Source: Aureibacillus halotolerans
GTDB lineage: Bacteria > Bacillota > Bacilli > Bacillales > DSM-28697
Assembly: GCF_004363045.1 (NCBI RefSeq)
Contig: NZ_SNYJ01000015.1
Coordinates: 37,013 to 101,012 of the forward strand
DNA: 64,000 bases
Reading direction: 5' to 3'
Shown here: positions 9,154 through 18,541 of the stretch, in pieces
Layout: each line of letters begins with the position of its first letter
Numbering within the stretch: the stretch's first letter is position 1
Program-made: the position numbers and the translations under genes
The notes under the pieces: model-generated
What the model was told of the DNA's origin: nothing
What the model saw: the letters and a program-made list of their open reading frames with translations, nothing else
The model's database searches: none

Positions 9154-9267
9154 GTAAACTGCATATCTGGTTAAAGAGTTGCGTTCGTCTACGGCGAGTT
9201 ATTACAAGGACGTCATTGATGCATTTCTACATCAATAGACATTTCAGAGAAATTCAGGAGATGAACG

Positions 9268-9954
9268 ATGATTAAAATGAAGGAAGTACATAAGACGTAT
9301 GGCAACGGAGTCGTTGCACTTTCAGGGATATCTGTTGATATACAACAAAGCGAATTTGTCTATATCGTTGGTCCGAGCGGTGCAGGAAAATCGACATTTA
9401 TGAAAATGATGTACCGTGAGGAAAAGCCCACATCAGGAACCATTGAAATTAATGGGGTCGACCTTAAAACAATTAAAGATCGCCAAATTCCTCAGCTGAG
9501 ACGAAATATTGGCGTTATCTTTCAGGATTTTAAGCTTCTACAAACACTTACAGTCTATGAAAATATTGCTTTTGCTCTTGAAGTAACAGAGGAGTATCCG
9601 AAACAGATAAAACGTAAAGTGATGGATGTTCTTGATCTAGTAAGGCTAAAACACAAGGCGCGTTTTTTGCCTCATGAGCTTTCTGGAGGGGAGCAGCAAC
9701 GAGTATCGATTGCGCGTTCCATCGTTAATCGGCCAAAAGTGGTCGTTGCTGATGAACCTACGGGGAATCTTGATCCTGCCACGTCCTGGAGTATTATGGA
9801 CGTGTTAGAAGAGATTAATGACCGTGGAACGACAGTGTTAATGGCTACGCATAATAAAGAAATCGTAAACACCGTAAAAAAGCGCGTCATCGCGGTCGAA
9901 AATGGTCGCATTGCCAGGGACGAGCTACGAGGAGTGTACGGTTATGAAAGCTAG
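9268..9954 (+). CDS. ftsE: Cell-division ABC transporter ATPase FtsE
   Basis: A 228-residue ABC ATPase. Walker A GPSGAGKST at about 35-43, signature LSGGEQQR near 137, Walker B VVVADEPTGNLD, and the H-loop histidine in MATHN. FtsE pairs with FtsX at the membrane; in Bacillus the complex does not transport a solute but switches on a peptidoglycan hydrolase needed for cell elongation. The start has an AGGAGATG-type ribosome site. The 3' end overlaps ftsX by 11 bp, showing translational coupling, and a LytM hydrolase gene follows. Confidence 0.97.
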   Translation: MIKMKEVHKTYGNGVVALSGISVDIQQSEFVYIVGPSGAGKSTFMKMMYREEKPTSGTIEINGVDLKTIKDRQIPQLRRNIGVIFQDFKLLQTLTVYENIAFALEVTEEYPKQIKRKVMDVLDLVRLKHKARFLPHELSGGEQQRVSIARSIVNRPKVVVADEPTGNLDPATSWSIMDVLEEINDRGTTVLMATHNKEIVNTVKKRVIAVENGRIARDELRGVYGYES

Positions 9955-10834
9955 AACCCTAGGCAGACACATGAAAGAAGGCCTGAAAAACCTGGGGCGG
10001 AACGGCTGGATGACCTTTGCCTCCATTTCGGCAGTAACCGTAACACTATTATTGGTAGGGACATTTCTTATCTTCCTGTCCATTTTTAATTCGACAGCTG
10101 ACTCGGTTGAACAGGACGTCACGCTTCAGGTGCTCATCGATTTGGAAGCGACGACTGAACAGATGGAGGTCCTGGAAAACAATATTAGGGAGCTATCCAG
10201 GGTTGGCTCGGTTGAGTATTCCTCTAAGGAAGAAGAGCTTGACCGGTTTATCGAGGATTTAGGTGAGCAAGGAAAAGCCTATGCAGGCATGAAACAAAGG
10301 GGTGAGAACCCTTTGAATGATGTCTTCTATGTAAAGCCAAACGTACCGCGAGATATAAATCTCGTTCAACAGTCGATTGACGAAATGGATCACGTGTTTG
10401 AAACGCATTATCGAGAGAGCACAGTTAACAGATTGTTTACGTTTATGGAGTATGCTCGCTATACAGGAATTGCTCTAACCATTGGTCTTTTATTTACAGC
10501 GATGTTTCTCATATCAAACACGATCAAAATTACGATCATCTCACGACGAAAAGAAATTGAAATTATGAAGCTTGTCGGAGCAACCAATGCATTTATAAGA
10601 TGGCCGTTTTTCTTGGAAGGTTTGTTTTTGGGCGTATTAGGTGCTTTAGTGCCTATTTTAGCTCTTGGAACCGGGTATTATTACTTAGTCGGAATCCTCA
10701 TTGATCAATCCATTATTGTTTTGCCAGAGTTAACCTCATTAATTTCTTCATTAACACTTATCTTAATTGGCCTCGGTGTAGTGATTGGTGTCTGGGGAAG
10801 CTTGGTGTCCGTGCGAAAGTTCTTAAAAGTGTAA
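9944..10834 (+). CDS. ftsX: Cell-division ABC transporter permease FtsX
   Basis: A 296-residue membrane protein with the FtsX layout: cytoplasmic N-terminus (MKARTLGRHMKEGLKNLGRNGW), first membrane helix around 25-50, a large extracellular loop (about 55-165) that in relatives contacts the wall hydrolase, and three C-terminal helices. The start at 9944 lies inside the end of ftsE behind ACGAGGAG; a start at 9902 would add unrelated residues. The extracellular loop receives or transmits the ATP-driven signal from FtsE, and the neighbour at 10928 is the likely target. Confidence 0.96.
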   Translation: MKARTLGRHMKEGLKNLGRNGWMTFASISAVTVTLLLVGTFLIFLSIFNSTADSVEQDVTLQVLIDLEATTEQMEVLENNIRELSRVGSVEYSSKEEELDRFIEDLGEQGKAYAGMKQRGENPLNDVFYVKPNVPRDINLVQQSIDEMDHVFETHYRESTVNRLFTFMEYARYTGIALTIGLLFTAMFLISNTIKITIISRRKEIEIMKLVGATNAFIRWPFFLEGLFLGVLGALVPILALGTGYYYLVGILIDQSIIVLPELTSLISSLTLILIGLGVVIGVWGSLVSVRKFLKV

Positions 10835-10927
10835 TTCAAGACGAAAGCCTGTCAACCATGACAGCACGTAGGTTATTTTCAAGGCATTTAGGACGTTTCT
10901 AAGTGCTGAAAGGAGCAGGGTGCACTC

Positions 10928-12223
10928 GTGAAAGTTTTGGTAAAAGCTCTCGCTATGATATCCATAGCATGTCTTATGATTTCCTCAGGACCACTAGACG
11001 TAGCCCATGCAGCAAATACCGAGCTGCAGAACAAAATGAAACAAAATCAGCAACAACAAAGTGAAGTTAATGATTCACAACAAAATACAGATGAAGATCT
11101 CAGTGAAAACCAGGGCGAACAATCGAAGGTCGACCAACAAATTCGTGCCCTCGATGAAAAAATCTCAGCATTGTCTAAGCAAATTCGTACAAAAGAAACG
11201 GAGATTGCCGATACAAAGGCTGCTATTAAAGCCTTGCAAGAGGAAATCGCTGAGTTGAAAGAACGAATTAAAGAACGCGATGCAATCCTGAAGCAAAAGC
11301 TACGATCTATTCAGCAGAATGGCGGACAGCTTAACTATTTGGATGTGTTGGTTGGAGCAAGTGACTTTTCCGAATTTGTCACGAGAGCCAATAATGTTAG
11401 TCGAATTGCAGAATTTGACAAAAACATGATGGATCAGCAAATTGCAGACAAAGAAGCGCTTGAAGTGAAAGAAAATGAAGTTCAGCTGAAGCTTGAGAAT
11501 CTTGAAGAACAACTTGCAGAGCTTGAAACTCTCAACCAGCAGTTGAACGTGCAACGTGAAGAGAAAAGCAAGCTTATGGAGCAGTTGCAGGTTGAAGAGC
11601 ATGCGCTTCATGAGAAAAAGCAATCCCTTGAAGAAGAAGAAGCGATTCTAAAAGCACAGGAAGCCGCTATCCAAACGGAGATTCAGAACTGGGAGCGTCA
11701 AGAACGATTGCGCAAACAACGTGAAGCAGAGGCGAGAGCAGCTGCTGAAAGAGCAGCCGCTGCAAGGAACTCAAACCAGCCGTCAGCGTATAGCGGTGGA
11801 GGAGAGAAACCTCCAGTAACATCTGGAATGTTCATGCGCCCAGCGAACGGCCCGGTGACTTCTGAGTATGGAATGCGTTGGGGAGAATTGCACGCAGGCA
11901 TTGACATTGGCAAACGTGGCGGTCATGTTCCGGCAGTCGCTGTTGCAGATGGAACTGTTTTTCGCTCGTATTACTCAAGCTCGTATGGTAATGTAGTATT
12001 TGTCACCCACAACATTAACGGTCAGGTGTATACGTCCGTTTATGCGCATATGGAAAATCGAACGGTAAGCTCTGGAACTTCAGTATCAAAAGGAGATACG
12101 TTAGGTTATTTAGGAAATACTGGTTACTCGCTAGGCGCCCATTTGCATTTTGAACTGCATGTTGGTCCTTGGAACGGACGGAAGTCCAATTCGGTCAATC
12201 CGAGAAGCTACATTAACTTCTAA
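10928..12223 (+). CDS. Secreted coiled-coil M23 (LytM) peptidoglycan hydrolase, probable FtsEX partner
   Basis: A 431-residue exported protein. The signal peptide ends near AHA-A (residue 28). A long charged coiled coil (about 35-265, rich in Glu, Gln, Lys, including a conserved QNGGQLNYLDVLVGASDFSE turn) is followed by a Gly/Pro linker and a C-terminal M23 domain with zinc ligands in HAGID (about 321-325) and HLHFE (about 404-408). This is the EnvC/PcsB-like layout: an FtsX-bound coiled coil that keeps a LytM domain inactive until signalled. The catalytic residues look intact, so it may cut peptidoglycan itself. The start is GTG behind GAAAGGAGC. In B. subtilis FtsEX controls CwlO encoded elsewhere; here a hydrolase sits directly downstream. 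Confidence 0.88.
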   Translation: MKVLVKALAMISIACLMISSGPLDVAHAANTELQNKMKQNQQQQSEVNDSQQNTDEDLSENQGEQSKVDQQIRALDEKISALSKQIRTKETEIADTKAAIKALQEEIAELKERIKERDAILKQKLRSIQQNGGQLNYLDVLVGASDFSEFVTRANNVSRIAEFDKNMMDQQIADKEALEVKENEVQLKLENLEEQLAELETLNQQLNVQREEKSKLMEQLQVEEHALHEKKQSLEEEEAILKAQEAAIQTEIQNWERQERLRKQREAEARAAAERAAAARNSNQPSAYSGGGEKPPVTSGMFMRPANGPVTSEYGMRWGELHAGIDIGKRGGHVPAVAVADGTVFRSYYSSSYGNVVFVTHNINGQVYTSVYAHMENRTVSSGTSVSKGDTLGYLGNTGYSLGAHLHFELHVGPWNGRKSNSVNPRSYINF

Positions 12224-12367
12224 ATGGAAGCAATCCTAGAATGAGATAAAGTATATCCGCATATAGTACAATCAATAGCTGTGGAAAGCATCGCACGACT
12301 GTGTGGTGCTTTTTGCACATCTGAAGAAATTTGAAGGTTTGGCAGATGTAAAAAAGGAGGTCTACCA

Positions 12368-13840
12368 ATGAAAATCAAAATGAGTGCAGCGGTCGCTCTA
12401 ATGATCCTGTGCCTCTTCCTTGGTGCAGGTGGTACATACTGGGCCGTAGGGGATACGATGAAAGAAAAAGCAGCTGCGTATGACAAGCTTGCCTCTAGTC
12501 AGGATTCTACGGCAACTGAGCAAGCCGATAATGGAGAAGACGCTGCCCTGCAATTTCAAAAACTACAGCAGGTGTACAATTCCATTGAAGCGAATTATGT
12601 AGAGGACGTGTCTGGCCAGGAATTAATGGATGGTGCCATCCAAGGTATGGTCGGTTCACTAGAAGACGACTTTTCAGCCTACATGGATGTTGAATCATCC
12701 CAGCAGCTCATGGAATCATTAGAATCCTCCTTTGAAGGAATTGGTGCAGAGGTCAGCATGATGGATGGACGTGTAACCATCGTATCGCCAATCAAAGATT
12801 CACCTGCAGAAAAAGAAGGGCTCATGCCTAATGACAAAATCATTAGCGTGGACGGTGAACCTTTAGATGGCCTGTCACTTCAGGAAGCAGTAAATAAAAT
12901 TAGAGGCGAAAAAGGCAGTGTCGTGACCCTTGAGATCTTAAGAGCTGGGTCGAGCGAAACTGTGGATGTTGAAGTAACTAGAGATACAATTCCGATTGAA
13001 ACCGTTTATTCTAGAACCGAAACTGTCGATGGAAAAGCTATCGGTGTAATTGAAATTACCTCATTCGCTGAGGAGACGGCAGCTGACTTCGCTGCACAGC
13101 TTGAAGCATTAGAAGCTGAAGACATTGAAGGACTTGTCATTGATGTCCGCGGAAATCCAGGTGGATATTTGCAAAGCGTTGTAGATATTGCGGGAGAGAT
13201 TATTCCTAAAGATGACCCTTTTTTACAAGAAGAAAACAGAAATGGGGAGAAGACTCCGTATTTCACCGACTTAACAGACGCGAAGCCTTATCCAATTGTA
13301 GGCCTAATTGATAGAGGAAGCGCCTCTGCTTCAGAGATTCTAGCCGGTGCACTTAAAGAAAATGCGGGATACGAGCTTGTTGGTGAGTCTTCGTTTGGAA
13401 AAGGCACTGTACAAAAGGTTATTCCTCTTGAAGACGGCAGCAGTCTGAAATTGACGATGCAAAAATGGTTAACACCGGATGGAAATTGGATTCACGAGAA
13501 AGGCATTGAGCCAACGATTCCAGTTGAACAGCCAGCTTACTATTATACGCATCCATTGGCCATTGAAGAGCCACTGAAGCAAGATTCTACAGGTAGTGCG
13601 ATTGAAAACGCACAGCTGATGTTAAAAGGTTTAGGCTTCGATCCTGGACGCACAGATGGTTATTTTTCAACGGAAACGACAAGTGCGGTCAAAGCGTTTC
13701 AACAGGAAAATAACATCGAAGCAAGCGGTGAACTAACGGCAGAGACAGGTGAACTGTTGCAACAAAGCCTAGTTGAAAAGATTCGTTCTCAAGAAGGAGA
13801 CAAACAGCTGGACAAGGCGCTTGATGTGGTATCGCAATAA
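12368..13840 (+). CDS. ctpB: Carboxy-terminal processing protease, S41 family
   Basis: A 490-residue exported or membrane-anchored serine protease. An N-terminal hydrophobic segment (about 8-28) is followed by a cap region, a PDZ domain (about 110-190, GIGAEVSMMDGRVTIVSPI...), the S41 catalytic core with the serine in RGSASASEI and the lysine in SFGKGTVQ, and a C-terminal peptidoglycan-binding repeat (AQLMLKGLGFDPGRTDGYFS, about 415-470). CtpB in B. subtilis cleaves SpoIVFA to trigger sigma-K activation in sporulation; the same gene order (ftsEX-ctpB-minJ) supports the name. AAAAAGGAGG stands before the ATG. The 144-bp gap before it and separate terminator suggest its own transcript. Confidence 0.93.
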   Translation: MKIKMSAAVALMILCLFLGAGGTYWAVGDTMKEKAAAYDKLASSQDSTATEQADNGEDAALQFQKLQQVYNSIEANYVEDVSGQELMDGAIQGMVGSLEDDFSAYMDVESSQQLMESLESSFEGIGAEVSMMDGRVTIVSPIKDSPAEKEGLMPNDKIISVDGEPLDGLSLQEAVNKIRGEKGSVVTLEILRAGSSETVDVEVTRDTIPIETVYSRTETVDGKAIGVIEITSFAEETAADFAAQLEALEAEDIEGLVIDVRGNPGGYLQSVVDIAGEIIPKDDPFLQEENRNGEKTPYFTDLTDAKPYPIVGLIDRGSASASEILAGALKENAGYELVGESSFGKGTVQKVIPLEDGSSLKLTMQKWLTPDGNWIHEKGIEPTIPVEQPAYYYTHPLAIEEPLKQDSTGSAIENAQLMLKGLGFDPGRTDGYFSTETTSAVKAFQQENNIEASGELTAETGELLQQSLVEKIRSQEGDKQLDKALDVVSQ

Positions 13841-13883
13841 GCTTCCTCGTCACTTCAGGCTGTTGGCAACCGCTCGCGCCTAG

Positions 13884-13936
13884 CCTTGTCCGGAGCACAT
13901 TGCCATCGTGGCAACTCCTCATTGGACAAGGTTTTG
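13884..13936 (+). terminator. Terminator of ctpB
   Basis: CCTTGTCC pairs with GGACAAGG; inside, GGAG and CTCC, then TTGCCATCGTGGCAA extend the stem. TTTT follows. Confidence 0.75.
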
Positions 13937-14016
13937 CGTTGTGTCAATTAGCTTTTTACAGAGAATAGAAGCAATGCTGTCTGCACTCTGATGTCTTTGC
14001 TCTTGGAGGTGCTAAA

Positions 14017-15204
14017 GTGGAATACGTAATTGAAGGTTTGTTCGGAATCGGCGGCTTTTTTCTTCAACCATTGCTTTATGTGCTTATCCTCGCTGCCGCG
14101 ATCCAAGGGTGGTGGCGCGTTCAGCGAGAGCGACGAATGTTTAACACGCGTATACAAGACGCCATACACGAGCTCTTGCACTTGCTTTGGCCATCATCTC
14201 TAGCAGCTTTAGTCGTGAGTGCAGTAGTGTTGCTTTTTGGTGTTGGCGTTGAAACCAATGCATTATGGTTATTTTCCTTGCTTGTAGGCATTGTGGCGTT
14301 GTGTGGCGGAAGTGGATTTTTATCGGCAGCCTATACGTTCAGCGTACTGATTTTTTTAGGATGGACAGGGCAAGTAAGTGGTCTGGTACCAGACTGGATG
14401 TTTATTTCGCCGGCAACAACCCTTTCATTAGCGCTACTGATGGCACTGCTTCTTTGGGCAGAGTGGTGGCTCATCCGCAGGAAACAAACGGCCTCGGCCT
14501 CGCCTACGATCCATCGAAGTAAGCGAGGAAAATGGAAAGGGAGACAAAGCGTGAAGCGAGTATGGCTGCTCCCTGTCATGCTGCTCGTTCCTAGTGGCGA
14601 AGGCGTGCTTGCCTTTGGAGATTACTGGCCATTGCTTTCATTGCCCATTGTTCCTGATTTCCCAGTGCATTTTCTACTATTTCCTCTTCCGATTGGCTTA
14701 CATACAAGTGTTGAAGGTGTCGCAAAGCCCCAACTCAAAGATGGGCTATCACAAAAGGTTGCTTGGTTGGCCTTATTCGTCAGTGCTTTGGCAATAGGTG
14801 CGCTATATTTTCCTCTTCTCAGCTTGCTCGCTGCCATTATTGCCATTGGTGGTCGCTTAACTATTACGATGGTTAGTCGAAACAATGACCGCAGGAAAAG
14901 CCCATATTATACAATTTCTAATGAGGGTTTGCGTGTTCTGGCTATCCTGCCAGGCACACCGGCAGAGGATATGGAGATTCTAGTAGGTGAGTTGATACAG
15001 CGCGTCAATGACCAGTCTGTGACGTCGGAAAATGAGTTTTATGACGCCCTACATATCAATCGGGCCTATACAAAAATGCAGGTGAGCGATCAACGAGGAG
15101 AGCCTCGATTCGTCCAACGCGCTTTTTTTGAAAACGATCATTACTCACTAGGTCTTCTTTTTGTTCCTGCTGACAAGGAAGTCCCTACTGATATCGATGA
15201 ATAG
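14017..15204 (+). CDS. minJ: MinJ-like topological determinant of division, polytopic PDZ protein
   Basis: A 395-residue membrane protein, nearly the length of B. subtilis MinJ (397). Several hydrophobic segments fill about 5-30, 50-145, 175-195, 215-235 and 245-280, and a C-terminal PDZ-like domain covers about 290-390 (GLRVLAILPGTPAEDMEILVGELIQRVN without long identical stretches elsewhere). MinJ links DivIVA at the poles to MinCD and blocks extra septa. Position directly after ctpB matches the Bacillus order. The start is GTG behind CTTGGAGGTG. The middle is variable, so the call depends on topology, length and context. Confidence 0.85.
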   Translation: MEYVIEGLFGIGGFFLQPLLYVLILAAAIQGWWRVQRERRMFNTRIQDAIHELLHLLWPSSLAALVVSAVVLLFGVGVETNALWLFSLLVGIVALCGGSGFLSAAYTFSVLIFLGWTGQVSGLVPDWMFISPATTLSLALLMALLLWAEWWLIRRKQTASASPTIHRSKRGKWKGRQSVKRVWLLPVMLLVPSGEGVLAFGDYWPLLSLPIVPDFPVHFLLFPLPIGLHTSVEGVAKPQLKDGLSQKVAWLALFVSALAIGALYFPLLSLLAAIIAIGGRLTITMVSRNNDRRKSPYYTISNEGLRVLAILPGTPAEDMEILVGELIQRVNDQSVTSENEFYDALHINRAYTKMQVSDQRGEPRFVQRAFFENDHYSLGLLFVPADKEVPTDIDE

Positions 15205-15210
15205 ATCCGA

Positions 15211-15266
15211 AAAGCAAAGCGATCACAACCATCAAGTAAGATGGAAACGATCGCTTTGTTTTTATT
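15211..15266 (+). terminator. Terminator of minJ
   Basis: CAAAGCGATC and GATCGCTTTG form a 10-bp stem with a partly paired loop (CCATC...GATGG) and T-rich tail. Confidence 0.85.
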
Positions 15267-15307
15267 TTGTGCGTTAAGTTGTATACACAATAGAATAAAA
15301 TTTCATT

Positions 15308-15336
15308 TTGCGATCCTTAAATGGGTATGTTATCCT
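15308..15336 (+). promoter_or_regulatory. Probable promoter of the sugar importer operon
   Basis: TTGCGA (15308-15313), 17 bases, TATCCT (15331-15336). Each box has four of six consensus bases; the cre site begins six bases downstream. Confidence 0.5.
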
Positions 15337-15341
15337 TGGGT

Positions 15342-15356
15342 TTGAAAGCGCTTACT
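15342..15356 (+). promoter_or_regulatory. CcpA operator (cre) of the sugar importer operon
   Basis: TTGAAAGCGCTTACT matches every position of the cre consensus WTGNAANCGNWNNCW. It lies just downstream of the promoter, where bound CcpA blocks transcription. It implies repression when CcpA is activated by Ser46-phosphorylated HPr or Crh; hprK and crh lie in this same window. Confidence 0.88.
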
Positions 15357-15373
15357 TAGAAAGGGGACCCAAA

Positions 15374-16675
15374 ATGAAACGTAACTTTTTTATCGCAGCG
15401 CTGTTAATGATCAGTTTTAGTTTAGTAGCTTCTGGATGTTCTTCGGCGCCAACAGTGGGAACTGGAGGAGGCGAGATAAAGGAGCTAACCTTTACCGCGT
15501 GGGGCAATCCTGCAGAGCTTGACGTGTATCAACGTGCAGTGGATGAGTTTAATGAGCTGGAGGACGGTATTGAGGTCACCCTTGTCCCTTCCCCTTCTGG
15601 AACGTATGATCAGTCGCTCGTTACACGATTGCAAGGGGGGCAAGCACCGGATGTTTTTTATATAAGCGACACACAAATTGGCTTCCTTGTGAACAACGAC
15701 ACGCTGCTGCCACTTTCAGAGTTTTTGCAGAGCGATCAAAGCTATGTCGATTTGACTGAATTTCCAGATACAGTTTGGGGGCCAGCTAAAATGGAAGGAA
15801 CCATTTACGCGCTTCCTCCTGACACGAACCCCAATCTGTTGTATTACAACGAAACGATCTTTGAAGAGCTGGGCATCCCCTCACCGCAGCAATTCTATGA
15901 AAATGGAGAGTGGACTTGGGACACGTTTACAGAGGTGGCAGAGCAATTAAAAGCTGGTGGGAAATATGCCTTTGTCCAGGATGCGAACGCCACAGGCATT
16001 TACAATTGGGTGTGGGCGAATGGCGGACAAATGTTTGATGAGGAAGGCAATGTTGTGATCGATAAAGACCCGAAAACAGAAGAAGCCTTTCACTACATGC
16101 GCTCTCTTATCGACAATGACTATGCGATGTTTGCTGGATCACTTCCACAAGGGCAAGGACAAGAAGCGTTGTTTTTGTCGAAACAGGTGGCTATGGTCGC
16201 GGCTGGGAGATGGCTAACGCCAATGTTTCTCGAGGCTGAGAATTTGGAATTTGATTATGTGCCATTTCCAACCAATGGTGATGTGGAGCAAAAATCGTTT
16301 ATTTCAATCGCTTATATGGGCGTCAATAAAGACACGCCCTATCCAGAAGCTGCCAAGAAATTTGCGAGCTTTTACACATCGACTCGAGGACAAAAGGTGC
16401 GGCTTTCAGATAACGGAAATGCCGTTCCATCTGTAAACACATTAGATGACATTATTGAAGGCGCACCGCCTGAGCATGCTTACTATTTAAACCAATCTCG
16501 GAAACATGGACAAGTGCTAAATCATGAAGCGAGGATTCCCAGTTTGTCCGTAGAGCTTCAAGATATTTATGAGTTGATGTTCATACAGGAAAAAAGTGTA
16601 GAAGAGACATTAAAAGACGCCGGAGAGATGGCACGCTTTATGAAGAAAGCACAGGCTGAGGATTTAGAGGACTAA
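15374..16675 (+). CDS. Sugar ABC transporter substrate-binding lipoprotein (family 1)
   Basis: A 433-residue extracellular solute-binding protein. The signal peptide ends with lipobox VASGC (Cys22 lipidated), placing it on the outer face of the membrane. The mature domain has family 1 (MalE-type) features: ELTFTAWGNPAE at the start, GQAPDVFYIS, a hinge region, and a C-terminal helical part. Carbohydrates, probably oligosaccharides, are the expected ligands; the exact sugar cannot be read. GAAAGGGG precedes the ATG at 15374. It opens a three-gene operon with two permeases, under a perfect cre. Confidence 0.93.
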   Translation: MKRNFFIAALLMISFSLVASGCSSAPTVGTGGGEIKELTFTAWGNPAELDVYQRAVDEFNELEDGIEVTLVPSPSGTYDQSLVTRLQGGQAPDVFYISDTQIGFLVNNDTLLPLSEFLQSDQSYVDLTEFPDTVWGPAKMEGTIYALPPDTNPNLLYYNETIFEELGIPSPQQFYENGEWTWDTFTEVAEQLKAGGKYAFVQDANATGIYNWVWANGGQMFDEEGNVVIDKDPKTEEAFHYMRSLIDNDYAMFAGSLPQGQGQEALFLSKQVAMVAAGRWLTPMFLEAENLEFDYVPFPTNGDVEQKSFISIAYMGVNKDTPYPEAAKKFASFYTSTRGQKVRLSDNGNAVPSVNTLDDIIEGAPPEHAYYLNQSRKHGQVLNHEARIPSLSVELQDIYELMFIQEKSVEETLKDAGEMARFMKKAQAEDLED

Positions 16676-16687
16676 GGAGGAAATGTT

Positions 16688-17560
16688 ATGCACAATCGAT
16701 CGCGTCGAAAATGGGGGTACTTGCTAATTGCCCCGCAACTCATTGGGCTGATTGCTTTTTCATTTATTCCTTTATTGTTTGCTTTCGGATTAAGCTTAAC
16801 GGATTGGAATGGTTTTGGTTCACCAGAATTTGTTGGCATAGAGAACTTTATTCTTCAATTTCAAAACCCAGCCTTTAAAACAGCACTTGAGAACACATTG
16901 TATTATTCATTACTCTATATACCAACGAGTATTTTTCTAGCCCTGCTTGTTGCGCTTGCTTTAAATAATAGTAAAGGCAAAAGCGTTTACCGTTTTTGCT
17001 TCTTCGCTCCAGTTGTCACGAGTTCTGTATCCATCTCGGTGATCTGGATGTGGATTTACAATGCAGAGATCGGCATTATCAATCAATTTCTAGCGAACTT
17101 TGGCATCAATGGACCCGACTGGATTTCGAGCACAACCTGGGTCATCCCTTCCATTGCCATCCTCAGTATTTGGTGGCAACTCGGCTACAACATGGTCATC
17201 TTTTTAGCAGGACTAAAAGGCATTTCCAAAACATACTATGAAGCCGCAGAAATGGACGGTGCCTCACCGATTCGCAAGTTTTTCACTATTACGCTACCTT
17301 TGCTTTCCCCAACCACTTTTTTTGTGGCGATTATGAGTGTCATCACATCGTTTCAGGTCTTTGATCAAGCTTTTGTTATGACGAATGGAGGACCAGGGAA
17401 GGGGAGCTACACGCTTGTGTTTCATGTGTACGATTCTGCCTTTCGTAAGTTCGACTTTGGAGCAAGTGCCTCCGCAGCGGTCATTTTATTTGTTTTCATT
17501 TTAATCTTTACACTCATTCAGTTTGCAGGGTCGAAAAGGTGGGTTCACTATGAGGGCTAA
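16688..17560 (+). CDS. Sugar ABC transporter permease (MalF type)
   Basis: A 290-residue inner-membrane permease with six predicted helices. The EAA loop that docks the ATPase is visible (YYEAAEMDGASPIRKFFTIT followed by LPLL). It begins 12 bp after the binding protein behind AAGGAGG and its end overlaps the second permease by 11 bp. Together they form the heterodimeric channel of a carbohydrate importer. No ATPase gene is present in the operon. Confidence 0.94.
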   Translation: MHNRSRRKWGYLLIAPQLIGLIAFSFIPLLFAFGLSLTDWNGFGSPEFVGIENFILQFQNPAFKTALENTLYYSLLYIPTSIFLALLVALALNNSKGKSVYRFCFFAPVVTSSVSISVIWMWIYNAEIGIINQFLANFGINGPDWISSTTWVIPSIAILSIWWQLGYNMVIFLAGLKGISKTYYEAAEMDGASPIRKFFTITLPLLSPTTFFVAIMSVITSFQVFDQAFVMTNGGPGKGSYTLVFHVYDSAFRKFDFGASASAAVILFVFILIFTLIQFAGSKRWVHYEG

Positions 17561-18437
17561 AACGACAGAATTGGATCGTGTTAACGAACAGACTCAGACA
17601 CAATCACAAACGAGGCGTGTGCGCGGGGGACGCATTCTGCTACACATCATCCTTATCGTTGCGTCTTCCCTTATGGTCGCTCCATTTTTATGGATGGTGT
17701 TAAGTTCCTTTAAAACTTTTGCCGAAATTGTTTCTGTTCCTCCAACGCTTATTCCTTCCCAATTTATTTGGGAGAATTTCACGAATTCACTTCAGGCGAT
17801 GCCTTTTGGTCGCGCCTATTTCAACTCGTTTTATATTTCTATCCTTGTTGTGGGGACACAGATGATCACGGCCTCAATGGCAGCCTATGCTTTCGCAAAA
17901 TTGTCCTTCCCTGGTCGAGAAGCGTTGTTTTTGCTGTTTCTATCCACAATGATGGTGCCGATGCAAGTGACATTGATTCCGCTTTATCTAATTATGGAAT
18001 GGTTGGGGTGGCTCAACACCCATCTTTCTGTCATTGTACCAAACGCGATTTTTAATGCCTTCGGTGTGTTCTTGCTTCGCCAATTTATCCGAGGCATTCC
18101 AGATGATGTCGAAGAAGCCGCTGTTATTGATGGAGCAAATCCAATGCGCATATACTGGCATGTGATCTTGCCGCTCGTTCGACCAGCGCTTGCCGCCTTT
18201 GGCATCTTTGCGTTCATCCAAATTTACAATAACTTTATTCAGCCACTCGTCTTTCTTTCTTCACCAGAGCTGTACACCGTGCCATTGCTCCTGAATTATT
18301 TTAAAGGGCTATACGCAGCGGATTGGGCTCTGCTCATGGCAGGGACGACAATCTCAGTCGTTCCGGTCCTACTGGTGTATGTCTTTGCGCAACGGCAGAT
18401 TATTGAAGGGATAGCGTTAACCGGTAGCAAAGGATGA
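17550..18437 (+). CDS. Sugar ABC transporter permease (MalG type)
   Basis: A 295-residue permease with six predicted helices and an EAA loop (DDVEEAAVIDGANPMRIYWH followed by VILPLVRPA). The start at 17550 lies inside the first permease gene behind AAAGGTGGG; an earlier start at 17523 would add residues without family support. The C-terminus ends GIALTGSKG, typical of MalG-type carbohydrate permeases. The missing ATPase is probably supplied by a shared MsmX/MalK-type protein encoded elsewhere, as in B. subtilis. A terminator follows. Confidence 0.94.
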   Translation: MRAKTTELDRVNEQTQTQSQTRRVRGGRILLHIILIVASSLMVAPFLWMVLSSFKTFAEIVSVPPTLIPSQFIWENFTNSLQAMPFGRAYFNSFYISILVVGTQMITASMAAYAFAKLSFPGREALFLLFLSTMMVPMQVTLIPLYLIMEWLGWLNTHLSVIVPNAIFNAFGVFLLRQFIRGIPDDVEEAAVIDGANPMRIYWHVILPLVRPALAAFGIFAFIQIYNNFIQPLVFLSSPELYTVPLLLNYFKGLYAADWALLMAGTTISVVPVLLVYVFAQRQIIEGIALTGSKG

Positions 18438-18499
18438 GCGTTTATAGCTAGGGGAATTTATTAAAGCGACGTAGCTTTCTTGAGAAGGAAGAAGAGAAG

Positions 18500-18541
18500 G
18501 AGACCAATCCAAAAAGTACCATGGGGATTGGTCTCTTTTTC
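18500..18541 (+). terminator. Terminator of the sugar importer operon
   Basis: AGACCAATCC pairs with GGGATTGGTCT; CTTTTTC follows. The stretch 18542-18790 beyond it shows no gene or repeat that I recognise. Confidence 0.85.
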
